Positions 30,622-43,847 of a stretch of 64,000 bases of DNA are shown piece after piece (position 1 is the first letter of the stretch; each line of letters opens with the position of its first letter). The DNA comes from Nitrosomonas sp. PY1. GTDB taxonomy: Bacteria > Pseudomonadota > Gammaproteobacteria > Burkholderiales > Nitrosomonadaceae. A model generated the notes under the pieces. It did no database searches. It saw only the letters and a program-made list of their open reading frames with translations, and was not told where the DNA came from. A program made the translations under genes and the position numbers. The stretch spans positions 2,306,121-2,370,120 of the forward strand of contig NZ_BQXC01000001.1 in the NCBI RefSeq assembly GCF_022836435.1, read 5' to 3'.

Positions 30622-30880
30622 ATGGAAGCAGGGCTTTATGCGGTACCTGGAAGACATGGGTGTGCGATACGCTTGCATCAAGCCCGGAACACCTCGACTA
30701 AATGGCAAGATAGAACTTCGCATGGTACTGACCATGCGGAAGTTTCCAGCTATTAACATATACCATGATGTTGACCCGCATGCCGAATTAACCAAATGGG
30801 AAGTTTCTACAATTCACCGATCTCATGGAGGCTTGAGAGGAAAAACTCCTTATGAGCGTTTAATCGAAAATCAGATAATT
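30617..30880 (+). pseudogene. Broken IS481-type transposase fragment
   Basis: The C-terminal part of an rve/DDE integrase core is readable. FMRYLEDMGVRYACIKPGTPRLNGKIE carries the catalytic Glu context. After about 30712 the expected SHGTDHAEV lies in another frame, and the frame returns for YHDVDPHAELTKWE and HGGLRGKTPYERL. At least two frameshifts are present, and the N-terminal helix-turn-helix and first two catalytic Asp regions are missing. The fragment lies just beyond the 3' end of glmS, on the opposite strand. No inverted terminal repeats were identified. Confidence 0.8.
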
Positions 30881-30920
30881 ATTTCAGTCTGCCGAAGTTA
30901 TTTCCATCACAATTCGAGCA

Positions 30921-32771
30921 TTACTCAACCGTTACTGCTTTCGCCAGATTGCGCGGTTTATCAACGTCGGTTCCTTTTTCTAAAGCCACATGATAAGCCA
31001 ACATTTGTAGCGGAATCGTGTGAAGTATGGGGCTTAGCAAACCCGCATGCTCGGATAACCGAATTACATGAATATTCTTACTTTCTTCAATGTGCGAATC
31101 AGCATCAGCAAATACATAGAGTTCTCCACCGCGCGCATGAACTTCTTGCAGATTTGATTTGAGCTTACCGAGCAATTGATCATTAGGCGCAATTGTAACG
31201 ATTGGCATTTCGTTATCCACCAAAGCAAGCGGACCATGTTTCAGTTCCCCGGCTGCATAAGCTTCGGCATGAATATAAGAAATTTCCTTAAGCTTTAACG
31301 CCCCTTCCATCGCAATAGGATAATGAACACCTCGCCCGAGAAACAGCGCATGGCGCTTTTCTGAAAATTTCTTTGCCCAAGCTTTTACTTGCGGTTCAAC
31401 TTGTAAAGCATGCTGCAATGCTACTGGTAAGTGCCGTAATGCTGCGATCATCTGCTGCTCGATGTCTGCGGATAAACTGCGATGAAGCTTTGCTAAGGTT
31501 ATAATTAATAACAATAATGATGCAAGTTGCGTGGTAAACGCTTTCGTCGATGCCACGCCAATTTCCGGTCCTGCACGCGTTAAAAAACGCAAATTAGTTT
31601 GCCGTACAAGTGCACTCTCAGGTACATTACAAATTGCAAGGCTATATTGATGCCCAAGCTTTTTTGCATAATTCAATGCTGCCAAAGTATCCGCAGTCTC
31701 TCCGGATTGCGAAATACCGATAACCAATGTATTCGGATCTGCAATTGGATCTCGATAACGATATTCACTGGCAATCTCAACGTTACAAGGCATTCCGGCT
31801 ACTGTCTCAAACCAATATCGTGCGACCAAGCCAGCATGATAACTGGTACCACAAGCTAAAATCAGAATGCCTTTTGTTTGAGAAAATATTTCCTTTGCTT
31901 CGCTACCAAATAGGTTAGGAGAAATTGATTGGGCATTGAATACCATCTCTAAAGTATTACCCACTGCACTCGGTTGCTCAAATATTTCTTTTTGCATGAA
32001 GTGCGCATAAGGCCCTAACTCAAGTGATTCGTTGGATAAATGACTTTCGTGAATCAAGCGTTCAACTGGCTCACCTAAATGATTGTTTAAACAATTTACA
32101 ATACGATAACCATGAGTGTTGATTTCAGCTACATCACCTTCTTCCAAATAAATAATTTTACGTGTTGCCTGCAACAAAGCAGAAGTATCCGAAGCAATAT
32201 AATTACCATTCTCCCCCACACCTATCAGTAAAGGAGCGCCGTTTCGCGCAACGATAATCCGCTCCGGATCAGTTTCTTCCATCACGGCAATGGCATAAGC
32301 GCCATGTAATTCAGTCAGCGATAAGCAAACTGCTTTGAATAAATCCTTTTCTTGCTCAAGCTTAAAAGCGATCAAATGAACAATGACTTCGGTATCAGTA
32401 TCCGATAAAAATTCATAACCATGTTTTTTGAGTTCAGTGCGTATATCCTCATGATTCTCGATAATTCCGTTATGTACTACCGCAATCTTGGATTTTCTTT
32501 CAGAAAAGTGTGGATGCGCGTTACGCTCTGAAGGCTCTCCATGCGTTGCCCAACGGGTATGTGCAATACCAGAAAAACCTTGCTTATCGCTGTTTGCTGC
32601 AAGCTTGCTCAACTCAGCTACACGACCCTGGGTACGGACTCTATCCAACAAACCATTTTTTGTTACAACGAATCCCGCTGAATCGTAACCACGGTATTCA
32701 AGACGTGATAATCCTTCTAATAATATTGGTACGACATTTACTTTAGCGATTGCACCAACTATTCCACACAT
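30921..32771 (-). CDS. glmS: Glutamine-fructose-6-phosphate aminotransferase (isomerizing)
   Basis: The 616-residue enzyme makes glucosamine 6-phosphate from fructose 6-phosphate and glutamine, the first step to UDP-GlcNAc. The N-terminal nucleophile Cys2 follows Met in MCGIVGAI, and the glutaminase domain runs to about residue 240 ([16 protein letters not shown]). Two SIS sugar-isomerase domains follow, with CGTSYHAG and SQSGETADT. The C-terminus ends [13 protein letters not shown] as in all GlmS. AGGAGG precedes the ATG. It lies 54 bases downstream of glmU, so both genes likely form one unit for UDP-GlcNAc synthesis. No GlmS ribozyme-like structure was recognised. Confidence 0.98.
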   Translation of the reverse strand: MCGIVGAIAKVNVVPILLEGLSRLEYRGYDSAGFVVTKNGLLDRVRTQGRVAELSKLAANSDKQGFSGIAHTRWATHGEPSERNAHPHFSERKSKIAVVHNGIIENHEDIRTELKKHGYEFLSDTDTEVIVHLIAFKLEQEKDLFKAVCLSLTELHGAYAIAVMEETDPERIIVARNGAPLLIGVGENGNYIASDTSALLQATRKIIYLEEGDVAEINTHGYRIVNCLNNHLGEPVERLIHESHLSNESLELGPYAHFMQKEIFEQPSAVGNTLEMVFNAQSISPNLFGSEAKEIFSQTKGILILACGTSYHAGLVARYWFETVAGMPCNVEIASEYRYRDPIADPNTLVIGISQSGETADTLAALNYAKKLGHQYSLAICNVPESALVRQTNLRFLTRAGPEIGVASTKAFTTQLASLLLLIITLAKLHRSLSADIEQQMIAALRHLPVALQHALQVEPQVKAWAKKFSEKRHALFLGRGVHYPIAMEGALKLKEISYIHAEAYAAGELKHGPLALVDNEMPIVTIAPNDQLLGKLKSNLQEVHARGGELYVFADADSHIEESKNIHVIRLSEHAGLLSPILHTIPLQMLAYHVALEKGTDVDKPRNLAKAVTVE

Positions 32772-32825
32772 GTCCTGCCTCCTGGCTCCAATTATTTTTA
32801 TTGAAAAAACAAAAAACCTTCTTCT

Positions 32826-34220
32826 CTATTTATTAGCCTTCTTTACAGGACGTTTCCACCCAGAAATACTGACTTGCTTCGATCTCGCTAAAGTCAATGT
32901 ATTCTCAGGAGTATCCTTAGTAATCGTTGATCCAGCACCAATTGTAGAACCTTTCGAGATTCTAACAGGTGCAACAAACTGTGTATCCGATCCCACAAAA
33001 ACATCATCTTCTATGATGGTTTGATATTTATTAGCACCATCGTAGTTACATGTAATGGTTCCAGCGCCGATATTGACACCTTTTCCTATAATCGAATCAC
33101 CAATATAGCTGAGATGATTTGCTTTAGTTCCTAACGCAATTTGACTATTTTTTACTTCGACAAAATTGCCAATATGAACTTTACTAGAAAGTTTTGTACC
33201 AGGACGTATCCGCGCGTAAGGACCGATTCTGCAATCATTCGCAATTTCCGTATCTTCAATTAAGCTATATGGGTGAATATGAGTATCAGCAGCGACAGTA
33301 ACATTCTTTAGTATACAGTTGGCGCCAATCTTTACACCCTTACCAAGCACTACGTTACCCTCAAAAATGCAATTTACATCAATTTCCACATCAGATTCAC
33401 AGGAAAGGCTGCCACGTATATCAATTCGACCCGGATCGATGAGCTTTACACCCTGTTCAAGTAGTTCGTTAGCACGTTCTCCCTGATAAATTCTCTCTAA
33501 TTCAGCTAGTTGTCGTTTGTTGTTGACACCCATCACTTCCCAAGTATTGAGGGGTTGAGCAGATGCTATTTCAATACCAAGTTTTGCTGCCATACCGATA
33601 ACATCGGTCAAGTAGTACTCTTGCTGCGCATTACTATTTTTCAGTTCAGGTAACCATTCATGCAAATACTGATTAGGAATCAACATAATCCCAGTATTAA
33701 TTTCACGAATAGCTAATTGTTCATGATTGGCTTCTTTTTGTTCTACGATCGCCGTAATACCTTTTGATTTGACATCCCTAACAATACGCCCATATCCTGT
33801 TGCATCAGGTAGTACTGCAGTCATGAGAGCACATTGCTCGTTTTTTGTAGCTTGTATTAATTTTTCCAGCGTAGCTATATTAATTAAAGGTACGTCACCA
33901 TAGAGCACCAGCGTTTGCTCTTCTTTATCGAGATGTGGCAAGGCTTGCATCACAGCGTGCCCTGTACCTAGTTGCTGCTCCTGGGTTATCCAAATTAAAT
34001 CATCGTCTAGAATCGCTTTCCTAACCGCTTCACCACCATGGCCAATTACAATGCAAATTTTATTAGGAAGTAACCGCCTAGCAGTATTAATCACATGCTG
34101 TAACAATGAATTTCCTGCCAGGGTATGTAACACTTTTGGAAGGATGGATTGCATTCGTTTTCCAGCTCCAGCCGCTAGAATGACGATATTGAGCTTATTC
34201 GAAATAGATGTGGATTTCAT
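32826..34220 (-). CDS. glmU: Bifunctional UDP-N-acetylglucosamine pyrophosphorylase / glucosamine-1-phosphate acetyltransferase
   Basis: The 464-residue protein has an N-terminal nucleotidyltransferase domain with LAAGAGKRMQSILPKVLH (about residues 15-32) and a C-terminal left-handed beta-helix acetyltransferase domain built from hexapeptide repeats (from about residue 255). The active-site segment NFVEVKNSQIALGTKANHLSYIGD near residues 350-373 is conserved. It makes UDP-GlcNAc for peptidoglycan and LPS. PPi is released, which connects to the PPi-using genes at the other end of the window. Its position after atpC and before glmS is common in proteobacteria; a terminator separates it from atpC. 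Confidence 0.98.
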   Translation of the reverse strand: MKSTSISNKLNIVILAAGAGKRMQSILPKVLHTLAGNSLLQHVINTARRLLPNKICIVIGHGGEAVRKAILDDDLIWITQEQQLGTGHAVMQALPHLDKEEQTLVLYGDVPLINIATLEKLIQATKNEQCALMTAVLPDATGYGRIVRDVKSKGITAIVEQKEANHEQLAIREINTGIMLIPNQYLHEWLPELKNSNAQQEYYLTDVIGMAAKLGIEIASAQPLNTWEVMGVNNKRQLAELERIYQGERANELLEQGVKLIDPGRIDIRGSLSCESDVEIDVNCIFEGNVVLGKGVKIGANCILKNVTVAADTHIHPYSLIEDTEIANDCRIGPYARIRPGTKLSSKVHIGNFVEVKNSQIALGTKANHLSYIGDSIIGKGVNIGAGTITCNYDGANKYQTIIEDDVFVGSDTQFVAPVRISKGSTIGAGSTITKDTPENTLTLARSKQVSISGWKRPVKKANK

Positions 34221-34411
34221 ATGATCAATCTTAATAAATTACCTGTGGAACAAAATTCTCATCGTAAGCAGTGGGATATTGATCGCACAATCCTTCTCTT
34301 CTGATTTTCAATCAGCTCACGCTTTCAGAAACAGAAAATTAAACGCACCAAAGCATTAAAAGTTTACCAATGAAAAACTATTATAATATTACTGGCAGAT
34401 TAATTAAGACA

Positions 34412-34440
34412 TAAAAAAAGCGACTTATGTCGCTTTTTTT
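34412..34440. terminator. Terminator after the atp operon
   Basis: The arms AGCGAC (34419-34424) and GTCGCT (34429-34434) with loop TTAT are flanked by A-run and T-run, giving a symmetric hairpin terminator. It lies 24 bases beyond the atpC stop on the minus strand and separates the ATP synthase operon from glmU. Confidence 0.88.
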
Positions 34441-34463
34441 CTTAGAAAGAAAGCAAATAAGTT

Positions 34464-34886
34464 TTAATGCTTACGCTTTCTCAGATTATCAATTGCTGCT
34501 AATTGTGCCACAGCTTCTACTAATTCCGCTTGAGCCTTAGCATAATCTATATCGGAATCACGATTTTTCAATGCTTCTTCAGCAGCTTTCTTCGCCTCAA
34601 TTGCCTTCGCCTCATCTAAGTCATGACTACGAACTGCAGTATCAGCCAATATTGTCACTACATCCGGTTGCACTTCGAGCATACCACCTGAGACATAAAT
34701 GAGTTCTTCATCTTTCAATTGCGCCTTAATACGCACCATTCCAGATTTGATTCGAGTCAACAGTGGAGTATGTCTCGGATAAACTCCTATTTCTCCCATT
34801 TGAGCGGGAGCCACCACAAATTCAACTGGGCCTGAATAAATCGACTCTTCAGCACTTACAATATCAAGGTGAAAAACGGTACCCAT
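34464..34886 (-). CDS. atpC: ATP synthase epsilon subunit
   Basis: The F1 epsilon subunit (140 residues) links the gamma rotor to the c-ring and regulates hydrolysis. The ATG at 34886 is chosen because GGGAG lies at proper spacing; a GTG two codons earlier is too close to that site. The N-terminal beta-sandwich has [15 protein letters not shown] and [18 protein letters not shown], and the C-terminal helical hairpin is alanine- and charge-rich. It is the last gene of the atp operon. Confidence 0.97.
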   Translation of the reverse strand: MGTVFHLDIVSAEESIYSGPVEFVVAPAQMGEIGVYPRHTPLLTRIKSGMVRIKAQLKDEELIYVSGGMLEVQPDVVTILADTAVRSHDLDEAKAIEAKKAAEEALKNRDSDIDYAKAQAELVEAVAQLAAIDNLRKRKH

Positions 34887-34904
34887 GATCACGACTCCCT
34901 TCCT

Positions 34905-36293
<1,389 letters not shown>

Positions 36294-36313
36294 CTAAAAT
36301 TTCAAAATTTTTT

Positions 36314-37198
36314 TTAAACGGCAGCAGCGCCACCGACAATTTCGGACAATTCTTTTGTAATCGCCGCTTGTCGAGATTTGTTATAAATCAATGTTAATTC
36401 ATCTATAACGTTTCCAGCGTTATCCGAAGCAGCCTTCATAGCCACCATTCTCGCAGATTGCTCTGAAGCCATATTTTCAGCAACAGCTTGATAAACGATA
36501 GCCTCAATATACCGAATCATCAGATCATCAATAACCGGTTTTGCTTCTGGCTCATAAAGATAATCCCATGTAACTCTCGATGTGTCATCCTCTTTTTTAC
36601 CGCTATGAATACGTTCATCAGTCAAAGGAAGAAGTTGCTCCATAACAGGCTCTTGCTTCATAGTATTAATAAAGCGATTATAATAAATGAAGACTCGATC
36701 AAAGCGATCTTGCGTGTAACCATCTAGCATTACTTTGACTGCCCCGATAAGTCTTTCCATATCAGGTGTATCGCCCAGACCAACAATCTGCGAAATAACG
36801 GTCGCATTGATACGACTCATAAATCCTAAGCCTTTGTTACCTATGCAACAGACTTCGATTTGCTCGCCCTCTGATTGCCAAATCTTCATTTGATTGAGAG
36901 CCTTGCGCAAAACATTAGTATTCAATCCACCACAAAGCCCTTTATCCGAAGTAACAACAATAATTCCAACTCGTTTAACGGTATCTCTTTCTATCAAGAA
37001 CGGATGGCGATACTCGGTATTCGCACCGCTCATATGCGCAGCAACGTTACGAATTTTCTCTCCATAAGGTCTAGCCTTTTTCATACGATCTTGAGCCTTC
37101 CGCATTTTTGACGCCGCTACCATTTCCATAGCACGCGTGATTTTTTGCGTATTCTTTACACTCTTAATCTTATTACGTATTTCTCTACTGCCAGCCAT
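36314..37198 (-). CDS. atpG: ATP synthase gamma subunit
   Basis: The 294-residue rotor shaft has the conserved N-terminal helix [30 protein letters not shown] and C-terminal helix [40 protein letters not shown], which form the coiled coil inside the alpha-beta ring. The middle segment [11 protein letters not shown] is also conserved. It lies 3 bases after atpA and 29 bases before atpD. Confidence 0.99.
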   Translation of the reverse strand: MAGSREIRNKIKSVKNTQKITRAMEMVAASKMRKAQDRMKKARPYGEKIRNVAAHMSGANTEYRHPFLIERDTVKRVGIIVVTSDKGLCGGLNTNVLRKALNQMKIWQSEGEQIEVCCIGNKGLGFMSRINATVISQIVGLGDTPDMERLIGAVKVMLDGYTQDRFDRVFIYYNRFINTMKQEPVMEQLLPLTDERIHSGKKEDDTSRVTWDYLYEPEAKPVIDDLMIRYIEAIVYQAVAENMASEQSARMVAMKAASDNAGNVIDELTLIYNKSRQAAITKELSEIVGGAAAV

Positions 37199-37201
37199 GA
37201 C

Positions 37202-38743
37202 TTAGTAAGTTCCGTTTTGCTTGAATTCTTGAATTGCCGCATTTAGTTGCTTTTCTGTTTCCGCATCCAGTTCTTTATTTTTTTCGATTTTCTCTAAAAT
37301 TGCACCGTGTTGACTGCGAATATAGCTTTTCAATGCAGACTCAAAAGCCAAAGCACGCTTCACTTCGACATCATCATAATAACCGTTATTAATGGTAAAC
37401 AATGTAAGCGCCATTTCCGATACGCTCAAAGTAGCATACTGCGGTTGCTTCATCAGTTCAGTTGCCATTTTTCCGCGTTCAAGTTGTTTTCTGGTCGCCT
37501 CATCCAAATCCGATGCAAATTGTGCAAATGCTGCCAATTCTCGATATTGCGCTAATGCCAAGCGAATACCTCCACCGAGCTTTTTAATAACCTTAGTCTG
37601 CGCAGCCCCTCCCACACGAGAAACTGACACCCCCGCATTAATTGCAGGGCGTATGCCGGCATTAAATAAATCCGTCTCTAAAAATATTTGTCCATCGGTA
37701 ATCGAAATGACATTAGTAGGAACAAATGCAGTCACGTCTCCGGCTTGCGTTTCAATAATAGGCAAAGCGGTAAGTGATCCTGTTTTACCCTTTACTTTAC
37801 CATTGGTCGCCTTCTCAACATAATCAGTACTTACGCGGGCAGCCCTTTCAAGCAAACGCGAATGCAGGTAGAAAACATCACCTGGATAAGCTTCTCGTCC
37901 GGGTGGACGTCTTAATAATAATGAAATTTGACGATAAGCCCAAGCTTGTTTAGTTAAATCATCATACACAATCAGCGCATCTTGACCTATATCGCGAAAA
38001 TATTCACCCATTGTACAGCCCGAGTAAGGTGATATAAATTGCATTGCAGCAGACTCAGATGCTGTCGCTGCAACCACGATGGTATATTCCATAGCGCCAT
38101 GTTCTTCGAGTTTCCGAACCACATTTGCAATTGATGAAGCTTTTTGACCGACCGCAACATAGATACACAACATGTTTTGGCCTTTTTGGTTAATAATCGC
38201 ATCAATTGCTACCGCAGTTTTTCCTGTCTGCCGATCACCGATAATCAACTCTCGCTGTCCACGTCCAACCGGCACCATCGCATCGACAGACTTCAAACCT
38301 GTTTGCACAGGTTGATCAACCGATTTCCTCCATATTACACCGGGAGCAATTTTTTCAATCGGCTCAGACTTCACCGCCGTTATTGGACCTTTTCCATCTA
38401 TCGGCTGCCCTAAAGCGTTAACAACTCTCCCCAACAAACCTTCCCCTACTGGAACTTCTAGAATACGTCCAGTACACTTAACAACATCGCCTTCACGTAT
38501 ATGTTCATAGGCACCCATGATAACCGCGCCCACTGAGTCACGCTCAAGGTTAAGTGCCAGACCATAGGTATTTCCCGGGAACTCTATCATCTCTCCTTGC
38601 ATCACATCTGAAAGACCATGAATTCTGACGATACCATCTGTAACAGATACTACCGTTCCCTGTGTACGGATCTCCGCTGTATCGGCGAGTCCTTCAATCC
38701 TTTTTTTAATCAGCTCACTGATTTCGGATGGGTTTAACTGCAT
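37202..38743 (-). CDS. atpA: ATP synthase alpha subunit
   Basis: The 513-residue regulatory F1 subunit starts [18 protein letters not shown]. Its P-loop is [15 protein letters not shown] (about residues 169-183), and the family signature region [17 protein letters not shown] (about 365-381) is intact. It binds non-catalytic nucleotides and forms the hexamer with beta. The gaps to atpH (11 bases) and atpG (3 bases) show tight operon packing. Confidence 0.99.
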   Translation of the reverse strand: MQLNPSEISELIKKRIEGLADTAEIRTQGTVVSVTDGIVRIHGLSDVMQGEMIEFPGNTYGLALNLERDSVGAVIMGAYEHIREGDVVKCTGRILEVPVGEGLLGRVVNALGQPIDGKGPITAVKSEPIEKIAPGVIWRKSVDQPVQTGLKSVDAMVPVGRGQRELIIGDRQTGKTAVAIDAIINQKGQNMLCIYVAVGQKASSIANVVRKLEEHGAMEYTIVVAATASESAAMQFISPYSGCTMGEYFRDIGQDALIVYDDLTKQAWAYRQISLLLRRPPGREAYPGDVFYLHSRLLERAARVSTDYVEKATNGKVKGKTGSLTALPIIETQAGDVTAFVPTNVISITDGQIFLETDLFNAGIRPAINAGVSVSRVGGAAQTKVIKKLGGGIRLALAQYRELAAFAQFASDLDEATRKQLERGKMATELMKQPQYATLSVSEMALTLFTINNGYYDDVEVKRALAFESALKSYIRSQHGAILEKIEKNKELDAETEKQLNAAIQEFKQNGTY

Positions 38744-38754
38744 TTCATTAACTC

Positions 38755-39291
38755 CTAGCTTTTAAGGGCAACAGTCATAGCTTCAAGTTTACCTCGAACA
38801 GATGCATCGAAAACTTCATCACCAATTTCAACCTTGATGCCACCTATTAACTCTGGATCAATACTTACTTTTGGTTCAATCTTGCAATTAAATTTCTGTT
38901 CAAGGTCATCAATTAATTTTTTTAATTGCTTCGCATCTATCTCAAAGGCACTAGTAATTTTAGCCTCTAAAATACCTTCATACTGCGCCTTCAATTGTTC
39001 ATATAGTTGACTAATTTGTGGCAATATCGTTATTCGCTTGTTTTCCGCAAGCAGCGTAAGAAAATTATGCGCTTCGTTATCAAAATTGCTTTTACCGATA
39101 TCGAAGAATAACTTGCTAATTTGTTCTGCTGATACTCTCGGATTATCAATAAGCATCTTGATTCGCTTATCTTCAGCAATCTTCGCAGCAAATTGCAACA
39201 TTTTAGACCATTGCGATAGATTCTTATTTTTCAGCGACAGCTTATAAAGCGCTTCTGCGTATGGTCGCGCAACCGTAATCGCTTCAGCCAT
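38755..39291 (-). CDS. atpH: ATP synthase delta subunit
   Basis: The 178-residue stator protein joins the top of F1 to the b subunits. The N-terminal [12 protein letters not shown] and the C-terminal signature region [28 protein letters not shown] are diagnostic. Its ATG shares one base with the atpF stop, showing coupling. Confidence 0.97.
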   Translation of the reverse strand: MAEAITVARPYAEALYKLSLKNKNLSQWSKMLQFAAKIAEDKRIKMLIDNPRVSAEQISKLFFDIGKSNFDNEAHNFLTLLAENKRITILPQISQLYEQLKAQYEGILEAKITSAFEIDAKQLKKLIDDLEQKFNCKIEPKVSIDPELIGGIKVEIGDEVFDASVRGKLEAMTVALKS

Positions 39292-39767
39292 TATTTTCTC
39301 AAATCTTTTTCTAGCGAACCGAGCATATCCGCATGAGCCTTGATATCCACTTCGCGACGAAGTATTTTTGCAGCACCTGCAACAGCCAATTCTGCTACAT
39401 GTTTGCGTAAGATTTCCTTGGCGCTGTATACCTCGTGCTCAATATCCGCCTTTGCCCCAACAATTATCCGATCGCCTTCTTCTTTCGCGACTTTCTTCGC
39501 CTCTTCAACAATTTCTGTAGCTCGTTTTTCAGCTTGCAGTATTATTTCCGTAGCACGTTGTTTTGCATCTTTCAAAATATCGGAAGAACGCTGATTCGCC
39601 AATTCCAATTCATGTCGCCCGCGCTCTCCTGCCGCCAATCCGTCAGCAATTGTCTTTTGGCGCTCTTCAATAGCGCGCAGCAACGGCGGCCACACATACT
39701 TAACCGTAAACCAGATAAATATTGCGAAGGCCATTGCTTGCGAAATTAAAGTAAAATTAATATTCAT
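39291..39767 (-). CDS. atpF: ATP synthase b subunit
   Basis: The 158-residue stator arm has one N-terminal TM segment (about residues 5-25, ISQAMAFAIFIWFTVKYVW) followed by PPLLRAIEERQKTIADGL and a long charged helix of the right-handed coiled-coil type. It is a single b-type gene with no b' partner in the operon, so the enzyme uses a b homodimer. Confidence 0.97.
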   Translation of the reverse strand: MNINFTLISQAMAFAIFIWFTVKYVWPPLLRAIEERQKTIADGLAAGERGRHELELANQRSSDILKDAKQRATEIILQAEKRATEIVEEAKKVAKEEGDRIIVGAKADIEHEVYSAKEILRKHVAELAVAGAAKILRREVDIKAHADMLGSLEKDLRK

Positions 39768-39820
39768 AACAAGCCTTTATGATATCTAATACGTATAACT
39801 TGTAGCAAAACAATACACAA

Positions 39821-40123
<303 letters not shown>

Positions 40124-40162
40124 TTAAGGTTAATAATAATTTGTAACGATTGAACTTTAAAA

Positions 40163-40972
40163 TTAATGTGATTCATGCGCCATAGATATATATACAACAG
40201 TTAGCATCATGAAAATGAATGCTTGCAAAGTAACAATTAAAATATGAAATATTGCCCAGCCAGCTCCAAGTAAGGTACCGAATATTGTTCCGCTTATTCC
40301 AGTTGCAGCCCACATACCTAGCAATAAGAAAATGATTTCGCCTGCATAAATGTTACCAAACAAACGCAATGAGTGTGACAAAGGTTTAGATACATATTCA
40401 ATGAAATTAAATAATAAATTCAATATCCAGAGAAGCGGGTTTTTTCCAAAAGGCGTACAAAATAACTCGTGCAGCCACCCACCAAGCCCCTTTACTTTAA
40501 CATTAAAGAAAATCATCAAAAACCAAACCGACAATGCCAGCGCAAAAGTTGTATTGACATCAGTCGTTGGAACTGTCCGCCAGTTATGTAATCCAAACAC
40601 ATGTTCATAAATCCACGCCATGATATCGATAGGCAGAATATCCATGGTATTCATCATTAATACCCAAATGAATATTGTCAAAGCGGTGGGCGCAACAAAT
40701 ACACTGCGATCTCCATGAAACGTATTCTTGACTTCGTTATCAATAAACTCGACCGCAAGCTCAACAAATGCTTGCCGTTTAGAAGGGACTCCTGGAGTTG
40801 CTTTGCGCACGACCAGCCATATAAACCCTAAGCTGATCACGCCCAATATTACCGACGTAATCAATGTATCAACGTGCAATACCCAAAAAGACCCTTCCTT
40901 AATTTGGAAGGTAAGATTAGTAAGATGGTGATCTATGTAGGACGTTGGAGTTAGTTCTGTATTTGATGCCAT
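40163..40972 (-). CDS. atpB: ATP synthase a subunit
   Basis: The 269-residue membrane subunit forms the proton half-channels. The essential Arg lies in [15 protein letters not shown] (about residues 196-210), and the C-terminal [22 protein letters not shown] is typical. It follows atpI and precedes atpE in the operon. Confidence 0.98.
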   Translation of the reverse strand: MASNTELTPTSYIDHHLTNLTFQIKEGSFWVLHVDTLITSVILGVISLGFIWLVVRKATPGVPSKRQAFVELAVEFIDNEVKNTFHGDRSVFVAPTALTIFIWVLMMNTMDILPIDIMAWIYEHVFGLHNWRTVPTTDVNTTFALALSVWFLMIFFNVKVKGLGGWLHELFCTPFGKNPLLWILNLLFNFIEYVSKPLSHSLRLFGNIYAGEIIFLLLGMWAATGISGTIFGTLLGAGWAIFHILIVTLQAFIFMMLTVVYISMAHESH

Positions 40973-41009
40973 AAAAAAACAATTTGCTCGATACTAAATT
41001 TTATAAAGA

Positions 41010-41384
41010 TTATTTCTCATTAACCACAAATAATGCAACGCTATGCAACAATACCGTCAACACGAAAACTCCTATGAATACAGTTGGGATAACACTCAAG
41101 TAGAATTTAAATATTAGCCATAGCAATATCACAATAATACTAATCTTAAGTATTTCCGCTTTTAGGGCTGTCTTAATTATTTCACCCGGCAAAAATCCTT
41201 GATGATTAGAAACGATCAGACCAAATACCATACCCGATACAAAATTAACTCCACCACCCAAAATTGCAGATATTGCTCCATGCATCCCAAGCCAATATCC
41301 AAAAATAATTGCTGCTACCAGGATGAAAAGAATCTGTATTCTTAATACAACCGCAAGAGGCTTATTCTTAACAATTTTAAGCAT
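41010..41384 (-). CDS. atpI: ATP synthase subunit I
   Basis: The 124-residue protein has four hydrophobic segments and sits first in the atp operon, where AtpI is expected. AtpI proteins aid c-ring assembly or Mg2+ supply in some bacteria. Sequence conservation in this family is weak, so the call depends on position and the GxxxGGxxNFxxG-like segment (AILGGGVNFVSGMVFG). The operon promoter should lie between this gene and hemH (41385-41537). Confidence 0.88.
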   Translation of the reverse strand: MLKIVKNKPLAVVLRIQILFILVAAIIFGYWLGMHGAISAILGGGVNFVSGMVFGLIVSNHQGFLPGEIIKTALKAEILKISIIVILLWLIFKFYLSVIPTVFIGVFVLTVLLHSVALFVVNEK

Positions 41385-41537
41385 ATTCTATTTCATTATT
41401 GATAGAAATAGCTCAATCATATTTTCGTGTCTTTTGTTGCCTAAAATATGGACGGCGATGTTAGCCTAATTTAATAAACCCGTCAATCGAACCGTTCAAA
41501 TCTTAAATTGCAACCTTAGATGAAAATAGCCAAACAT

Positions 41538-42623
41538 TTAATCTTTAGCGCCCAGTTGTAATGCAAGCTTACGTGATAATTGTAGCGATTCCTGTAGTGG
41601 TTCCAAATTGTCCCAACCAGCTAAATGCTCGCGCGTTATGTCGACCAGCGCTTGAATCCAATCCGCGCGCTCATTAAGACAAGGAATGTAGTGAAACTCC
41701 TTTCCACCAGCACGAATAAAAAGATCTTTGCCTTCCATCGCAATTTCTTCAAGTGTTTCTAGACAATCCGAAACAAACCCAGGGCACACCACATCAACTC
41801 GCCCAACCCCATGGCCCCCAAGTGCAATTAACGTATCAGACGTGTAAGGCATCAACCACTGCGCTTTGCCAAAGCGTGATTGGAAGCAGATCTGATATTG
41901 ATTACTCGCTAATTGCAATGCTTCTGCTAATAACCGACCCGTCTTTTGACAATAGCAATGATAGGGGTCGCCTTTATCCAAATTTGCACGAGGCGTGCCA
42001 TGAAAGCTGATAACCAATTTATCAGGCTGACCGTATGATGCCCAATAATCACGAATATTTTGCGCCAAAGCGGCAATATAACCTGGATAGTCATGATAAT
42101 GCTTGATTGTACGAAGAGCAGGTTGATTACGCATCTTTGCTAGTGCAGTAAAAACACCGTCAATCGCCGCAGCCGTGCTACTGGCAGCATATTGAGGAAA
42201 TAATGGCAAAATCAATATACGATCACAACCTTGCTGCTGCATTTTCTCCAGCACCGCTGCAATTGAAGGTTCGCCAATATTCATGGCATACTCAACCAAA
42301 GGAGCATTTTTGTAATGCGCTTGCAGCGCTTTGCGCAAAAGCTTGGTTTGGCGCTCGGTATGGACTTTCAATGGCGAGCCTTCTGGCAACCAGATTTTAG
42401 CGTATTTTTCGGCGGATCTTTTGGGCCTAAATGGCAGAATGAATCCATACAATATAGGCCACCAGATTACTCTAGGCACTTCAATTACGCGTGAATTACT
42501 AAGAAATTCTTTCAAATAAGGTCGCAACGCTTCTGCAGTTGGTGCATTCGGTGTTCCCAAATTGACCAACAAAACACCTATTTTGGAAGCATCACCGTGA
42601 CAATAAATCGATTTTGAGTTCAT
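41538..42623 (-). CDS. hemH: Ferrochelatase
   Basis: The 361-residue enzyme inserts Fe2+ into protoporphyrin IX, ending haem synthesis. Family segments are [35 protein letters not shown], the active-site His in [25 protein letters not shown] (about residues 205-230), and the Glu-rich stretch [15 protein letters not shown] (about 270-285). It lies after hrcA on the minus strand, 83 bases apart, as in other betaproteobacteria. Confidence 0.98.
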   Translation of the reverse strand: MNSKSIYCHGDASKIGVLLVNLGTPNAPTAEALRPYLKEFLSNSRVIEVPRVIWWPILYGFILPFRPKRSAEKYAKIWLPEGSPLKVHTERQTKLLRKALQAHYKNAPLVEYAMNIGEPSIAAVLEKMQQQGCDRILILPLFPQYAASSTAAAIDGVFTALAKMRNQPALRTIKHYHDYPGYIAALAQNIRDYWASYGQPDKLVISFHGTPRANLDKGDPYHCYCQKTGRLLAEALQLASNQYQICFQSRFGKAQWLMPYTSDTLIALGGHGVGRVDVVCPGFVSDCLETLEEIAMEGKDLFIRAGGKEFHYIPCLNERADWIQALVDITREHLAGWDNLEPLQESLQLSRKLALQLGAKD

Positions 42624-42706
42624 GAATAAAATAGACTAATCATATAAAAAAGGCGATCATCGTTAAATGATCAAGAGCATTTTCGAACAACCCGCAAAAA
42701 ACAGGT

Positions 42707-43726
42707 TTAATGTTGCGATAATCCGCTCGATAGGAGCTTCGCTGTAATATCAACGATCGGAATTACACGTTCATAAGCCATACGCCTCGGACCAATAACG
42801 CCAACAGTACCGACAATTTCTCCATCAATCTCATAGGGTGCAGCGATCACACTGAATTCTTCCAAAGACGCGACGTCCGACTCACCGCCGATAAATACTT
42901 TTACGCCATGAGCTTTTCGGCTTAATTCGAGCAATTGCAATAGCTTTGTCTTGCGCTCGAACAATTCAAATAGCTTTTTTAGTCCCAACAAGTTTTCAGT
43001 TAAATCATTTACTTGAAGCAGATTCCGTTCTCCAGCAACCACAACCGCTTCACTATTTTCATTCGCTGCGCTACCGCTCACTTCAATTGCTGCACTCATT
43101 AAACTAAACAACTCGCCACGCAATTGTTTGAGTTCAGTATCTAAACGACCACGAATTTCATCCAGCGTACAACCCGCATAATGCTGATTAATGAAATTCC
43201 CAGCTTCGATCAAGTCTGCCTGACTATAAGGTGTTTGAGTAAAGATAATTTTGTTTTGCACATCCCCCTCCGGGGTTACAATAATCAATAATATGCGTTT
43301 CTCAGACAGCGCCATAAATTCGATATAACGAAATACCGCACCTTTATGTTTCGGCGTAATCACCAAGCCGGCAAATTGTGTCAGCTCGGAAAGCAGATGC
43401 GATGCAGCATTAATGAGACGAGATGGATTATCAGGATGCAAATGACTTTCCAAGTGATTTAATTCGGTCCTATCTAAAGTCTGCACAACCAGTAGTGTAT
43501 CCACAAAAAAACGATAGCCTTGGACTGTTGGAACACGACCGGCTGAAGTATGTGGGCTAGCAACCAAGCCCATTTCTTCAAGATCGGCCATAACATTTCG
43601 GATTGTTGCAGAACTCAGATCTAAGCCGGAAAATTTAGACAAGGTACGCGAACCCACCGGTTGTCCTTCGTGGATATATCGCTCGACCAATGTTTTTAGT
43701 AGTATTTGCGCACGTTCATTTAGCAT
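42707..43726 (-). CDS. hrcA: Heat-inducible transcription repressor HrcA
   Basis: The 339-residue repressor binds CIRCE elements and controls chaperonin genes. The winged-helix N-terminus contains ERAQILLKTLVERYIHEGQPVGSRTLSKFSGLDLSSATIRNVMADLE, followed by SPHTSAGRVPTVQGYRFFVD, both typical of HrcA. The C-terminal GAF-like domain carries IGPRRMAYERVIPIVDI. A CIRCE-like element lies ahead of rpoH at 27006-27033, so this protein may tie sigma-32 to the HrcA regulon. No CIRCE is seen in front of hrcA itself in the roughly 260 bases upstream. Confidence 0.98.
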   Translation of the reverse strand: MLNERAQILLKTLVERYIHEGQPVGSRTLSKFSGLDLSSATIRNVMADLEEMGLVASPHTSAGRVPTVQGYRFFVDTLLVVQTLDRTELNHLESHLHPDNPSRLINAASHLLSELTQFAGLVITPKHKGAVFRYIEFMALSEKRILLIIVTPEGDVQNKIIFTQTPYSQADLIEAGNFINQHYAGCTLDEIRGRLDTELKQLRGELFSLMSAAIEVSGSAANENSEAVVVAGERNLLQVNDLTENLLGLKKLFELFERKTKLLQLLELSRKAHGVKVFIGGESDVASLEEFSVIAAPYEIDGEIVGTVGVIGPRRMAYERVIPIVDITAKLLSSGLSQH

Positions 43727-43847
43727 AGGGTTATTTTACATCAACAAGGCTGTTTTATTACTCTGATATAGCGTATGGATACAGGCTTTTAATCTTTCTA
43801 TGTTAGACTTTTAAAAATAAAATCATCTGTTTGATGGAATCACTAAC

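Noticed and set aside
30880..30921. Tn7 attachment site use at the glmS 3' end
   Set aside because: The mobile fragment near glmS is an IS481-type integrase piece; no Tn7 genes or ends are seen, so the position next to glmS is not evidence of Tn7.
32772..32825. glmS ribozyme/riboswitch
   Set aside because: The glmU-glmS gap is only 54 bases, too short for the ribozyme, which is also typical of Firmicutes.
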